Source: a virus
Reading direction: 5' to 3' (one strand)
Length of the DNA stretch: 25,799 nt
Virus record (IMG/VR): IMGVR_UViG_3300007734_000519
Coordinates: 1-25,799 of that record
Shown here: positions 6,580 to 13,413 of the stretch, one piece after another
Numbering within the stretch: the first letter of the stretch is position 1
Layout of the letters: the number at the start of each line of letters is the position of its first letter
Made by a program: the position numbers and the translations under genes
The notes under the pieces: model-generated
The model's input: the letters and a program-made list of their open reading frames with translations, nothing else
Database searches by the model: none
Told to the model about the DNA's origin: nothing

Positions 6580-6608
6580 ACTTTATGGAATGCCTGAGGA
6601 TTCTGCAA
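6580..6608 (-). promoter_or_regulatory. Predicted sigma-70-type promoter
   Basis: Minus-strand hexamers TTGCAG (6603-6608) and TAAAGT (6580-6585) are separated by exactly 17 bases. The same TAAAGTGT string stands at the same place before the leader at 12223-12262, which supports it as a real -10 element. It would drive the 74-aa gene. Confidence 0.5.
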
Positions 6609-6618
6609 ATCATCGCAA

Positions 6619-6652
6619 CCCACAAAATGGCTCAAAATAGGCGTTTTATGGG
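6619..6652 (-). terminator. Weak hairpin after the transglycosylase gene
   Basis: CCCATAAAA and TTTTGTGGG (minus-strand reading) form nine pairs with one G-U, around a 16-base loop. It lies shortly after the transglycosylase stop and before the promoter at 6580-6608. The following bases are only partly T-rich. Confidence 0.3.
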
Positions 6653-6676
6653 CTTTGTAAAAGAAATCTTTAGAAA

Positions 6677-7201
6677 TCAGCAGCCAAGCCAAGCCGACCA
6701 GCCGCATCTGCCCAGCCCTCGATCATACGCAATTAACGCCCCAGCAGAGGCAATCGAGATATCGACATCGAATAAATCTGTTGGCGCAAACTCTCGATTC
6801 AGAACTGTTTGCAAATATCCTCTTGGATAATAAGCCGTGCGCTGAATCCAGAACAAGTTGATTTGAAATAAGCCCAGCGAGCCTTTTACGCCTTGCACCG
6901 TGTTCGGGTCATTCTTGTTATGCGCTGTAGGGATACATCGAGATTCACGCCACACAATCTGATCAGCCCTAACCACATCTTTCTCAAGCCAGCCAGCGTC
7001 ACGCAACTGATTCCATATCTCGGGGCACTTAGCCCAAGCAGGCACACTCCGTTTGGTTTCTGGCACAAAATCGAACGGGTGCTGCGCCATCTGCACACGC
7101 TCGAACCGCTTAGGGGCTTCGGCAGCGTCAGCAACACCAGCCAGCGCAATCAAACTTACAACACATAAAGCAAAAATCTTTCGCATATCAACTCCGTTCA
7201 C
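6677..7201 (-). CDS. Secreted lytic transglycosylase-like muramidase
   Basis: A 174-aa protein (from GTG) with a signal peptide: basic MRKI, hydrophobic core to about residue 24, and a likely cleavage after ADA. The mature part has the SLT/lysozyme-like signature: catalytic glutamate E86 in WRESRC, then GSLGLFQIN at 107-115, a pattern typical of actinobacterial transglycosylase domains. It would cut peptidoglycan from outside the membrane. The GTG at 7201 has AAGGAGG five bases upstream; an ATG at 7186 with GGAG is possible and would start at the signal peptide. It stands alone, away from the late lysis cassette, behind a long leader. It could help release, remodel the wall or act in superinfection control (inference). 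Confidence 0.8.
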   Translation of the reverse strand: MNGVDMRKIFALCVVSLIALAGVADAAEAPKRFERVQMAQHPFDFVPETKRSVPAWAKCPEIWNQLRDAGWLEKDVVRADQIVWRESRCIPTAHNKNDPNTVQGVKGSLGLFQINLFWIQRTAYYPRGYLQTVLNREFAPTDLFDVDISIASAGALIAYDRGLGRCGWSAWLGC

Positions 7202-7547
7202 CGTGTCCTCCTTCAGACTTGGTAATAGGTTCTAGTTTTCTTTGTTCTGTCCTTGACAGTCGGTAGCACATCAGCGCATCTGAGCCTCAATCGGCGTGTA
7301 ACTAAATGTTAGCAGTTCTTAGCGTGTGTGATCTATGAATCAACACACACACGATGCCCAGCCGCAGAGACTTTAGAGATTTTGAAATGCCCCTATCGCT
7401 CTGCCTCACTGCGATTCCCAATCAAATAATTCGCCTCACACCGTAATTGCTTACAGCGTGATCTACCCTCGTTACCGAGTGTCACCAACTACCGTGCGAA
7501 TGGTTTAGGTCTGCGTGATTATTCTCTAGTTTTTACTTCTTGTTTTC
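7202..7547 (-). other. 346-base non-coding leader region
   Basis: No credible gene was found on either strand. On the minus strand there is an eight-pair hairpin CGTGTGTG/CACACACG (7323-7353), a small GNRA-capped hairpin CTCG-GTAA-CGAG (7468-7479) flanked by a GTGA/TCAC pair (7458-7485), and a CTGTC/GACAG palindrome near 7250. AAGGAGG for the transglycosylase lies at its end. No promoter fitting the consensus was identified. It is the longest gene-free stretch in the window and could hold a regulatory RNA, a promoter for a different sigma factor, or a replication origin. Confidence 0.5.
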
Positions 7548-7949
7548 TTACGCTGCTTTGAACTCCCGACATTTACACGGCACAACATATGTATATGTTT
7601 GCCCCATCGATTGTTTCGTGAACGCCTCGCAGATGATCTCTTTGGTTTCGAAGTTCCATCGCCTGCCTGTATCCCAGCCGTTGCCATCACATATCTCGCA
7701 AACTACCAATGTTTGCTCGATGGCTGGCTTGCGAAGCAACTTGAACGCCTTGTGAACCTCTTTGAGCGAAGGAAACTTGTCGTGGTTATCCATAATGACA
7801 GTGATTACTTTTCGAGCATCTTCTACTGTTTGATATAACAAGAACTCGTCTTGTGTGAAAGCGTTTTTGGCTTTCTGTAATGAAACAGGTGATGATGGAT
7901 ACAAACCGCAGATGCGGTCAATCATTCCCTCGATCTGTGTTGGTGTCAT
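7548..7949 (-). CDS. Zinc-binding protein, possible helicase loader/replisome organiser
   Basis: A 133-aa protein read from the ATG at 7949, which follows GAGGAGG and overlaps the preceding stop as ATGA; a longer frame lacks a ribosome site. Residues 1-80 are helical and resemble the small helicase-loader/inhibitor domains of phage (G39P/G40P-inhibitor type), with short amphipathic helices and a KFPSLKEVHKAF segment. The C-terminal part has CEIC and CKC pairs, a four-cysteine zinc site. Since the window has no helicase or polymerase, a protein that brings host DnaB to phage DNA would make sense. The function is an inference from weak resemblance. Confidence 0.5.
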   Translation of the reverse strand: MTPTQIEGMIDRICGLYPSSPVSLQKAKNAFTQDEFLLYQTVEDARKVITVIMDNHDKFPSLKEVHKAFKLLRKPAIEQTLVVCEICDGNGWDTGRRWNFETKEIICEAFTKQSMGQTYTYVVPCKCREFKAA

Positions 7950-8380
7950 TTTGCCTCCTCGATTAAGTTTCTGAATATAGCCCAATGAATATCGATTTCA
8001 ACGAACGCCTCGTTTTGCGAGTATTTAGTGTTTTTCATTACATTTCTTGACGAGTTTAAAAAATGCTCACCGTCAATAAACAAAGCGTGTGTGCGTTCGT
8101 GGTTCAACATAACGAACCAGGTTTCAGCATCAAGCGAGCAGAACTTGCGTTTGCGCCCCGAGAAGTGAACATTGTCAAACGGAAACATCTCACCTTTCCA
8201 GTTATGTTTTACTTCCACCTCGAACTGAAACTTTCTGCCCCATCTTTCAGCCAGCAAATCAATCCCATACTGATCAGGATTTACCCACGCTTTGTAGCCT
8301 TGTTTCTCTAGCCAAGCGATGATCTGAAACTTCGCCACATCATCTTGGTTGTAATGCTCTTGGCTGAAAACTTTGTTCAT
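7946..8380 (-). CDS. PD-(D/E)XK nuclease-like protein
   Basis: A 144-aa protein with the core of a PD-(D/E)XK nuclease: an N-terminal helix (DDVAKFQIIAWLEKQGY), then GIDLLAE with D41, and FEVEVK with E56-V-K58. That order and spacing match Holliday-junction resolvase/restriction-type folds of about this length. It probably cleaves branched or linear DNA during replication or recombination. It overlaps genes at both ends, and its ATG shares a base with the stop of the preceding gene (8380). The fold is fairly confident, the substrate is not known. Confidence 0.65.
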   Translation of the reverse strand: MNKVFSQEHYNQDDVAKFQIIAWLEKQGYKAWVNPDQYGIDLLAERWGRKFQFEVEVKHNWKGEMFPFDNVHFSGRKRKFCSLDAETWFVMLNHERTHALFIDGEHFLNSSRNVMKNTKYSQNEAFVEIDIHWAIFRNLIEEAK

Positions 8381-8877
8381 TACTGCCCTTCATAGTATTC
8401 GGTCATCGCAGGTCGCACTAACTGTTCCCAAGTACTAAGCCTAATCATTACAAGACCCTCGCTGCCCCAGCCCTCAGGCATCAGAACAGCCCGTGTAGGT
8501 TTCCTCATCGAACCATAATCAGCCTCGTTAGAACGCACCTGAGCCTCGATACGCAGCCACGCCGTAACTGCTGCCCCGATCTGCTTGCCTGCTTTGACCT
8601 CATTAGCGAACAACGCATCTTGCCAGCGTTCCTCGTTACCGTCACCAAACTTGTTTGATGGTGCTACCCCTAAACGCTTTCGAGCCGTGCGCTGCTTGCT
8701 CAAGCCTTTTGTTCGTGAGCGTTTACCTCTCGCTGTCGGGTCTGAGCAGCCTTTGACACGCCTGTTGCCATCTCGTGCAGGTCTGCCAAGTGTGCCGAAC
8801 TTCGGGCAGTCTTTGAGGTTGCATTTGTCTCGATTGCCTTGACATTCGCCTTTGCGTTCCTCACTCGTCATCGTCAT
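8380..8877 (-). CDS. Possible Holliday-junction-resolvase-like protein with a cysteine cluster
   Basis: A 165-aa protein from the ATG at 8877 (GGTGAG seven bases upstream); a GTG at 8892 would add five residues but lacks a ribosome site. The N-terminal 45 residues have four cysteines (in GECQ, DKCN, KDCP and KGCS), likely one zinc site, followed by a very basic stretch. The C-terminal half contains EERW then NEVKAG, an E...ExK pattern like a PD-(D/E)XK core, and the VLMPEGWGSEGLVMIRL strands. Actinophage proteins of this style are often called resolvases. The missing classic aspartate is a reason for caution. Confidence 0.5.
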   Translation of the reverse strand: MTMTSEERKGECQGNRDKCNLKDCPKFGTLGRPARDGNRRVKGCSDPTARGKRSRTKGLSKQRTARKRLGVAPSNKFGDGNEERWQDALFANEVKAGKQIGAAVTAWLRIEAQVRSNEADYGSMRKPTRAVLMPEGWGSEGLVMIRLSTWEQLVRPAMTEYYEGQ

Positions 8878-8950
8878 CTGGTTTCTCACCACAAACAGGT
8901 TTCACAGGCAGCAGCCGATTCGGAATGCAAGCACATAGTTTTGCTTTCAT
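8861..8950 (-). CDS. 29-aa cysteine-containing micro-ORF
   Basis: ATG at 8948-8950 overlaps the WhiB stop as ATGA, and the frame ends at 8861 inside the start of the next gene. The product has CAC near its start, a third Cys at residue 20 and an acidic DDDDE tail. The coupling suggests translation; the product may only serve to carry ribosomes to the next gene. It may also be a remnant of a small zinc-finger gene. Confidence 0.35.
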   Translation of the reverse strand: MKAKLCACIPNRLLPVKPVCGEKPDDDDE

Positions 8951-9198
8951 AATTGCGCTCGCTGTTCCTTTCTAATCTCTCGCCTCTGCTCAGGTGTAAG
9001 CCCTCCAAACATACCCCATTTATCGTCAGAGTCCTCGAGTCGCAGAACCAGAGCCAAACACTGCTCTTTGACAGTGCAATCGGCGCAGATATCTCGTGCC
9101 ATCTGCCAGCGATTATCGTGCGGCGAATATGCAGGAAAGAAAACAACAGTCGGCTTGCCTTTGCATAAAGCGTCATCAGTCCAATGATCACGAATCAC
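8947..9198 (-). CDS. WhiB-family transcriptional regulator
   Basis: An 83-aa WhiB-like protein. The four iron-sulfur cluster cysteines are present: C12, then C38-x2-C41-x5-C47, followed by the family turn GMFGG (62-66, usually G-[VI]-W-G-G) and a basic C-terminal helix (TPEQRREIRKEQR) of the type that contacts DNA. WhiB proteins bind the main sigma factor and adjust its promoter choice; phage versions, such as that of mycobacteriophage TM4, can act against the host WhiB. The family is restricted to Actinobacteria and their phages, so this gene fixes the likely host phylum. It overlaps both neighbours as ATGA and lies between recombination and nuclease genes. The W-to-F change in the turn is a minor oddity. 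Confidence 0.93.
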   Translation of the reverse strand: MIRDHWTDDALCKGKPTVVFFPAYSPHDNRWQMARDICADCTVKEQCLALVLRLEDSDDKWGMFGGLTPEQRREIRKEQRAQL

Positions 9199-9383
9199 AA
9201 TTCACCTTTATAGAACTGTGCAATCAAATCGTTCACCTCACCGAACTTAAAAATCGCTTCACGCAAATCATCGAGCGACTGCCTATCTGTGCCGTCAAAA
9301 ACCACGACCTTTCGGGCGCAATCAATGACGACACCGATAGCGAACTCGTATGCCATCTGCAATTCTTCAGAAGGGCTGTTCAT
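9195..9383 (-). CDS. Hypothetical 62-aa protein
   Basis: A small acidic helical protein. It overlaps the end of the annealing-protein gene by 17 bases and the WhiB start as ATGA. No family recognised. Its position suggests an accessory to recombination or to WhiB, but nothing in the sequence shows that. Confidence 0.65.
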   Translation of the reverse strand: MNSPSEELQMAYEFAIGVVIDCARKVVVFDGTDRQSLDDLREAIFKFGEVNDLIAQFYKGEL

Positions 9384-10128
9384 CAGTTTTCTTCTGACGC
9401 ATACCCATCAAATGTTTGATCAGGTCAGAGCCTTCTTTTGTGGTCAGTGTGTTCAAATTAGATTTATCGAACAACTGTTTAAGGATTGCGCTGATATCAC
9501 CGTCAGCAACTTCTTTGCTCAGCGATGACACCAAGCCTTTTTGCTTGTCTGATATCAGGCTACCGATCTTGCTGACAGGCTTCGCAGGTGAAGCAAACGC
9601 CGCCTCGATCTGCTCATCTGTTAATGCAGATGTCGGTTCAGGCTGCCCGTTTGCAGGGTGCGCCTGTTTGCTGGCTGCCATCTCTTGAGAGTTCATCGGG
9701 TAACTCGTATAAACGCTGCTCACATTGTTGCGTGGTGCTTGACTATCTTGTTTAGACCACAACGAGAGGCAGATGCCGAATCGCATCGCAGCGTTTCGCA
9801 AGAAATCGCCAACAAGTTCTTTGTCTAGATCAGGTTTGTCTGCTCGAACTGAGCCAACACCGACAAGCGATTTGCCAAGCAAGGTAAGAGTTGCCCACAT
9901 TGTTGCAACTCCGTTTGCTTCGTGTATTGCTGGTCTGCCATCAACCCAAGCGACAGGCTGCCAGTTCCACATCGGGTCAATCTCGATCAAGATTCGTGTG
10001 ATTTCTGCGTGGCTCACATAGGCAAGGTTGATTCCGTTGCGTGGTATCGTGCCGACAATTTTCGGGTCGGGTGTTGCGTATTGCTCTAACACTGCTTTGA
10101 GCAGTAGTGATTCTGTTTCATTACTCAT
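9367..10128 (-). CDS. Single-strand annealing protein (ERF/Rad52-like recombinase)
   Basis: A 253-aa protein from the ATG at 10128, which has AGGAGA seven bases upstream; an upstream ATG at 10167 lies inside the previous gene and lacks a site. Residues 20-145 fit the phage ERF/Rad52-like annealing domain, with WNWQPVAWVDGRPAI, a strand MWATLTLLGKSLVGVGS, and the hallmark DFLRNAAMRFGICLSLW helix near 123-139. The C-terminal third is a Pro/Ala-rich linker followed by a helical tail. It would anneal single strands produced by the YqaJ-like exonuclease two genes upstream, forming a Red-like pair. The exact subfamily (ERF or Sak-type) cannot be settled by eye. Confidence 0.8.
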   Translation of the reverse strand: MSNETESLLLKAVLEQYATPDPKIVGTIPRNGINLAYVSHAEITRILIEIDPMWNWQPVAWVDGRPAIHEANGVATMWATLTLLGKSLVGVGSVRADKPDLDKELVGDFLRNAAMRFGICLSLWSKQDSQAPRNNVSSVYTSYPMNSQEMAASKQAHPANGQPEPTSALTDEQIEAAFASPAKPVSKIGSLISDKQKGLVSSLSKEVADGDISAILKQLFDKSNLNTLTTKEGSDLIKHLMGMRQKKTDEQPF

Positions 10129-10306
10129 TTGTGTCTCCTTTTGATTGTTTATATTTTTTACCGTCAATTAACAAACGCTTTCGAAATCCATTCCCAATGT
10201 TTATCCCGTTGTAATAAATCACTGCTTGATTCCAGTTCTCAGTCGTTAATCGTGTCACATATTTTCCTTTTGCGCTTCTAGATTGAACTTTGTACTGCGG
10301 TTTCAT
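10121..10306 (-). CDS. Hypothetical basic 61-aa protein
   Basis: A lysine/arginine-rich small protein with an alternating strand pattern at both ends. It is wedged between exonuclease and annealing protein and overlaps both, so it is part of the recombination operon. Its charge would suit nucleic-acid binding (inference). No family recognised. Confidence 0.65.
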   Translation of the reverse strand: MKPQYKVQSRSAKGKYVTRLTTENWNQAVIYYNGINIGNGFRKRLLIDGKKYKQSKGDTNE

Positions 10307-11250
10307 TACTTAACTTTATTTCTGTGTGTTCTCATCACACGGTAGGCATTACTTTGTTTCTCATATTGTTTAACCAATTCAGGGTGATCGGCTCGAAGTC
10401 GAGCCATATCGAGAGCCGTTCTGCCTGCCTGCTGCTGCCAAGACAGAATCTTTTGCCCGTTGAACATACCGATCTCGTGGTTCAACATCATCTGTGCCAA
10501 CGCATCTTTGATTCGTGCCTCAGCATCGCTTGCCTCTTTTGAGGCAGCCCGTGCCTTCTCCAAATCGATTACTAACTGCGCTGCTGTTGCATCTAACTCG
10601 ATCATAGTTGGGGTCGGTTTTATAATCCGTGCGATGTCATCGGCACTAAAGTTGTTGATTTCGTCCATCGGTGGTGTGTTGTTATCTATCCATTCACCGA
10701 ACACTTCTGTTTCTAATCGCAGAGCATCAATCGCCACTTCGTTTTTTGGCAGTTCCACAACATTGATTCTCAGATCACGGTCAAGAACGCTGAACCATAC
10801 AGGGCAATCAAGCACGGACTGTTGCGCCCAGCCTTGCCACAACCATTCAATAGGCAGATCGTTCTCGTCATAAATCGAATATCGTGTAGTTGTTTTTGCT
10901 TCAACAACAATGTCAGGCTGAATCGAATTATCTACACCATCAAGAGAAACCGAGAGCCTGCCATCACGATAGATCGTGTCAGGCGTAAAGAAAATACGCC
11001 CCAACTGGTCTGATGCTGCCTGCAACAAGGCTGGCTCGAGAAGATTGCCTCGCCTAAACACCGCCTTGTCTGCTTGCTCAATCGGCTCGTTTAACTTGTC
11101 TGCGAACAGTTCGGCTCTTGACTTGTATGGCGAAGCGTTCATCAGCGCAGGGATATCGGAAGCCCCGAACACGCATCTGCCTTGGTCATCACGCCATCTT
11201 GTAAGTAGCCATTCTTTGCTGCCGTGTTTAGGTTTTGGGATTGCTTGCAT
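10306..11250 (-). CDS. YqaJ-type recombination exonuclease (lambda Exo-like)
   Basis: A 314-aa protein with the YqaJ viral-recombinase fold. Visible core elements are FGASDIPALMNASPYKS (28-44), the GNLLEP box with E72, SLDGV with D104, VVEAK with E117 and K119, and a glutamine-rich helix WAQQSV near 141. These match the PD-(D/E)XK active site of lambda exonuclease. The C-terminal about 100 residues form a helical extension. It would degrade 5' strands of DNA ends for the annealing protein encoded just downstream. The AGAAGGA ribosome site precedes the ATG. Neighbour order exonuclease, small basic protein, annealing protein supports the call. Confidence 0.85.
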   Translation of the reverse strand: MQAIPKPKHGSKEWLLTRWRDDQGRCVFGASDIPALMNASPYKSRAELFADKLNEPIEQADKAVFRRGNLLEPALLQAASDQLGRIFFTPDTIYRDGRLSVSLDGVDNSIQPDIVVEAKTTTRYSIYDENDLPIEWLWQGWAQQSVLDCPVWFSVLDRDLRINVVELPKNEVAIDALRLETEVFGEWIDNNTPPMDEINNFSADDIARIIKPTPTMIELDATAAQLVIDLEKARAASKEASDAEARIKDALAQMMLNHEIGMFNGQKILSWQQQAGRTALDMARLRADHPELVKQYEKQSNAYRVMRTHRNKVK

Positions 11251-11288
11251 TTCCTTCTCTCTTTCGTTGTTGGTTTATGTTGAACTGA

Positions 11289-11771
11289 TTATGCCTGAGG
11301 GGTGTTGCAAGGTTGTTCTTTGATTATGCGAGCCAACGGGTCAAACCAGCATCGCCTAGTAGCAGGCACAGTGCGATCTTGCTCGTAGCCGTGAATATGG
11401 GCGTTGCCCTTATACACATACTCGTAGTGATAATCCCACATCGCTACGCCTTCCCAACTTGTGTTTTCGCCGTCATCAACAATCGTAGCGTTGATCAGAT
11501 CGGCTTCTACTTGTTTTGCCCACTTCGCTAATGCCTTGCGAGCCGTGCGAGGATATTGATGCGATCTGCCTTGTATCGAAGTTGGTCTGCCATCAAGCAC
11601 TAGGCAAGGCGTAAAATATTCGCCACCGACCCTGCCTCGAATCCGCACAACCTCATAAGTGCGTTGCATCTGCATCGTTCCGATATCTCTTGACTGTGCT
11701 GTCGGCACAGGCGTGATGTCTGCTTTGCTGCCACTGAGATCAATGAGCATACCGTTCCACTTGCTAATCAT
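11289..11771 (-). CDS. Hypothetical 160-aa protein
   Basis: A mixed alpha/beta protein with a QRTYEVVRIRGRVGGEYFTPCLVLDGR strand-rich centre and several tryptophans and histidines in its second half. Family not recognised. Its AGAGGAGGACT ribosome site is embedded in the end of the previous gene and matches the leader element seen elsewhere, but without the hairpin. It heads the recombination genes. Confidence 0.75.
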   Translation of the reverse strand: MISKWNGMLIDLSGSKADITPVPTAQSRDIGTMQMQRTYEVVRIRGRVGGEYFTPCLVLDGRPTSIQGRSHQYPRTARKALAKWAKQVEADLINATIVDDGENTSWEGVAMWDYHYEYVYKGNAHIHGYEQDRTVPATRRCWFDPLARIIKEQPCNTPQA

Positions 11772-11773
11772 TT

Positions 11774-11989
11774 CTAGTCCTCCTCTTGACTAATAACTTC
11801 TAATTCAGATTCCCTTGCCCATAATTGAGTTGCATCATCAAACTTAACGAGAACCCAGCCATCGAAACGCCTTCTAACAATCAACACAGCCGAGCGATCT
11901 TTACCACAATGGATTGCGGAATTGTGCCAACACCAAACATAGGTTCGTGACTGCATCGCTTCGATGATTTGATCGCCTGCCATCATCAT
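11774..11989 (-). CDS. Hypothetical 71-aa protein
   Basis: A compact beta-rich protein with closely spaced aromatic residues and histidine/cysteine (YVWCWHNSAIHCGKDR). Three consecutive ATG codons begin it; the first overlaps the upstream stop as ATGA. The WVLVKFDD strand and general pattern suggest a small SH3-like barrel, which is a guess. Confidence 0.65.
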   Translation of the reverse strand: MMMAGDQIIEAMQSRTYVWCWHNSAIHCGKDRSAVLIVRRRFDGWVLVKFDDATQLWARESELEVISQEED

Positions 11990-12222
11990 TTTATTTCCAC
12001 TAGTTGCACTAACGAATCCTTAGGCAACTTTTCTTCCCTAACAATTCCTGTAGAGCAGCCAACAGTAATAATTATCCAAGTATTACCGTTCTTGCGTGTT
12101 GATGGTTTGATCTCTTGAACTAAGTAATTTTCTGTGCGACCAAGCCAAGTGAAAACATCACCAACTTGCAGATTCATAACAGCGTTGCGCTTGTTCTGAT
12201 TAACTTGCACCATATAACCCAT
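11986..12222 (-). CDS. Hypothetical 78-aa protein, first gene behind a hairpin leader
   Basis: A beta-rich small protein (NLQVGDVFTWLGRTENYLVQEIK, then a NTWIIITVG strand), again of SH3-barrel type length. The ATG at 12222 follows AGAGGAGGACTTA by four bases; an internal ATG at residue 16 lacks such a site. It is the first gene after the probable late terminator, so it likely opens the transcription unit that includes the recombination genes. No family recognised. Confidence 0.75.
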   Translation of the reverse strand: MGYMVQVNQNKRNAVMNLQVGDVFTWLGRTENYLVQEIKPSTRKNGNTWIIITVGCSTGIVREEKLPKDSLVQLVEIK

Positions 12223-12274
12223 TTTTAAGTCCTCCTCTTGAACTATCGGGTTGTTGCCCGATGACTACACTTTA
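12223..12274 (-). promoter_or_regulatory. Predicted -10 box, hairpin and strong RBS leader (copy 1)
   Basis: Minus-strand order: TAAAGT (12269-12274), six bases, a six-pair hairpin ATCGGG/CCCGAT with a six-base loop (12245-12262), then AGTTCAAGAGGAGGACTTA and the ATG at 12222. The -10 box and its distance to the hairpin match copy 2. No good -35 hexamer is seen at 16 to 19 bases (TAGGTA is nearest), so activation by a phage factor is possible. Confidence 0.55.
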
Positions 12275-12349
12275 GCCCACCTAGCCGCAGATACCTAATC
12301 ATTCATTTACCCTTATAAATAGGGGCTTTTCGAGGCTACGGGGAACAGA

Positions 12350-12369
12350 ACCAGCCCCGAGGGGCTGGT
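12350..12369 (-). terminator. Probable late-operon terminator
   Basis: ACCAGCCCC and GGGGCTGGT form a perfect GC-rich stem around a two- to four-base loop. On the minus strand it is followed by TCTGTTCC. It lies 52 bases past the last gene of the lysis block and before the leader at 12223-12274, the right place to separate late from middle genes. The T-run is imperfect. Confidence 0.6.
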
Positions 12370-12420
12370 CTGCTCAACCCGTGTGCGCAGGCGGAGAAGG
12401 AGAACGCCTCGCACAACTTT

Positions 12421-12696
12421 CTATGGTAGCAAACTAGAAAACAAGACACGCATCTCTCGAACCATACCGACAGGAATCGCCAAAATGTGATCAGCCTCGT
12501 CACCGAGAACAGATTGCGCCACCACAATATGCCCTGTGATCGAATCAGGCACAAGCCAGCCAACAGATTCAACTATTGCAGGCTCATCAACAATGTCATC
12601 GAGCGCAAACCAAGACGGGGCGACAGCGTGAGCATCGTGCCACTTGACATACACAACTGATTTTGTGCGGCTAGTTTCGTTTTGCTGGCTTCCCAT
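12421..12696 (-). CDS. Small conserved phage protein
   Basis: A 91-aa protein of a type I recognise from many phages of aquatic bacteria: an N-terminal strand YVKWHDAHAV, central ESVGWLVPDS, then strands HIVVAQSV and HILAIPVGMV. The repeated short strands suggest a small beta barrel. Function unknown. It overlaps the membrane/coiled-coil gene by 26 bases and has AAGGA five bases before the ATG. It is the last gene before the probable terminator. Confidence 0.7.
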   Translation of the reverse strand: MGSQQNETSRTKSVVYVKWHDAHAVAPSWFALDDIVDEPAIVESVGWLVPDSITGHIVVAQSVLGDEADHILAIPVGMVREMRVLFSSLLP

Positions 12697-12919
12697 TTGT
12701 TCCTTCTGCGTGATCTGTCAAATGTTTATCTAACTTGTCATCTACCCTGTTCACCGACTTGAAAATCATTCGCAACTGCTGTTGAACAATGGCGTGATCT
12801 TGACGGTTTTCTATTGCTGCTTCTCTCGCTTCTTTCTTAAACAGTTGCATCAGCCCTACAATGATTAGCCCGATGGTGCTGATCAGGGCAACAATGATTG
12901 TGGCGAGAGCGTCAGACAT
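12671..12919 (-). CDS. Membrane-anchored coiled-coil lysis protein candidate
   Basis: An 82-aa protein with one N-terminal transmembrane segment (about 5-26), a basic KKEAR boundary, then a helical coiled coil (30-70) and a hydrophilic tail. This layout resembles DUF2746-type and class III-like holins of actinophages. It begins one base inside the stop of the endolysin gene (TAATG). It probably helps release or control the endolysin; a role as a spanin-like accessory is an alternative. Confidence 0.6.
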   Translation of the reverse strand: MSDALATIIVALISTIGLIIVGLMQLFKKEAREAAIENRQDHAIVQQQLRMIFKSVNRVDDKLDKHLTDHAEGTNGKPAKRN

Positions 12920-13413
12920 TATGCGACAGGCTTTGCTGCTTGGGCGAACGCTTCACGCATCGCATCAGGGTTGTCAGCCATCGCAGGTGAAATCTCGGCG
13001 TGAAACCAGTCGCCCATCGGCGCACCAGTAATGGTCTTGGTGTTGTAGATAGTCCACGCACTTCGATCACATCGCCAACCTCTGCCGTGAGGCATCGGGA
13101 AATAGTCCAAGATCGCCTCGAGTCCGAAAGCGTCAGCGTTCTTGACAAGAAAATCCATCGCTTCCATCGCTTGTTTTCTGCCGCCTTCAGGTATGCCACG
13201 CTTCTCTTTTGCCATAAAACGGTAAGACAAATCGACTGCACGACCCGTGGCGTGAACAGACAATTCTTTTTTGCCTCGCATCGGACGATTCACATATGAA
13301 CCGTTGTTCCAGATCGCAGGATACAGTTTTGTTAATTCGTTAATGAAAACTCTCAAGCCTTTGCGTTCGCCTGCTGCAAGTCCGTCTTTGTTTCCTGTGT
13401 ATGGGCGTTTCAT
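12919..13413 (-). CDS. Endolysin, M15-type (D-Ala-D-Ala/L-Ala-D-Glu) peptidase
   Basis: A 164-aa enzyme with the zinc site of peptidase family M15/VanY-like proteins: SVHATGRAVDL (H54 and D61, the H-x6-D pair) and GDWFHAEI (H138 with D135 and E140 nearby). It would cut peptide bonds in peptidoglycan stems or crosslinks. There is no signal peptide, so release depends on the holin-like proteins encoded on either side. No separate cell-wall-binding domain is evident; the protein is a single catalytic domain. The start overlaps the upstream holin-like gene as ATGA. Family assignment is firm, exact bond cut is not. Confidence 0.85.
   Translation of the reverse strand: MKRPYTGNKDGLAAGERKGLRVFINELTKLYPAIWNNGSYVNRPMRGKKELSVHATGRAVDLSYRFMAKEKRGIPEGGRKQAMEAMDFLVKNADAFGLEAILDYFPMPHGRGWRCDRSAWTIYNTKTITGAPMGDWFHAEISPAMADNPDAMREAFAQAAKPVA

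Noticed and set aside
6564-6830. 88-codon plus-strand open frame
   Set aside because: It runs across the promoter region and the antisense of the transglycosylase; all supported genes are on the minus strand.
7253-7258. TTGACA hexamer on the plus strand
   Set aside because: No -10 hexamer at a suitable distance, and no plus-strand gene follows.
12300-12330. TATTTATAA stretch on the minus strand as a -10 box
   Set aside because: No -35-like hexamer at usual spacing and it is less well supported than the TAAAGT shared with another leader.
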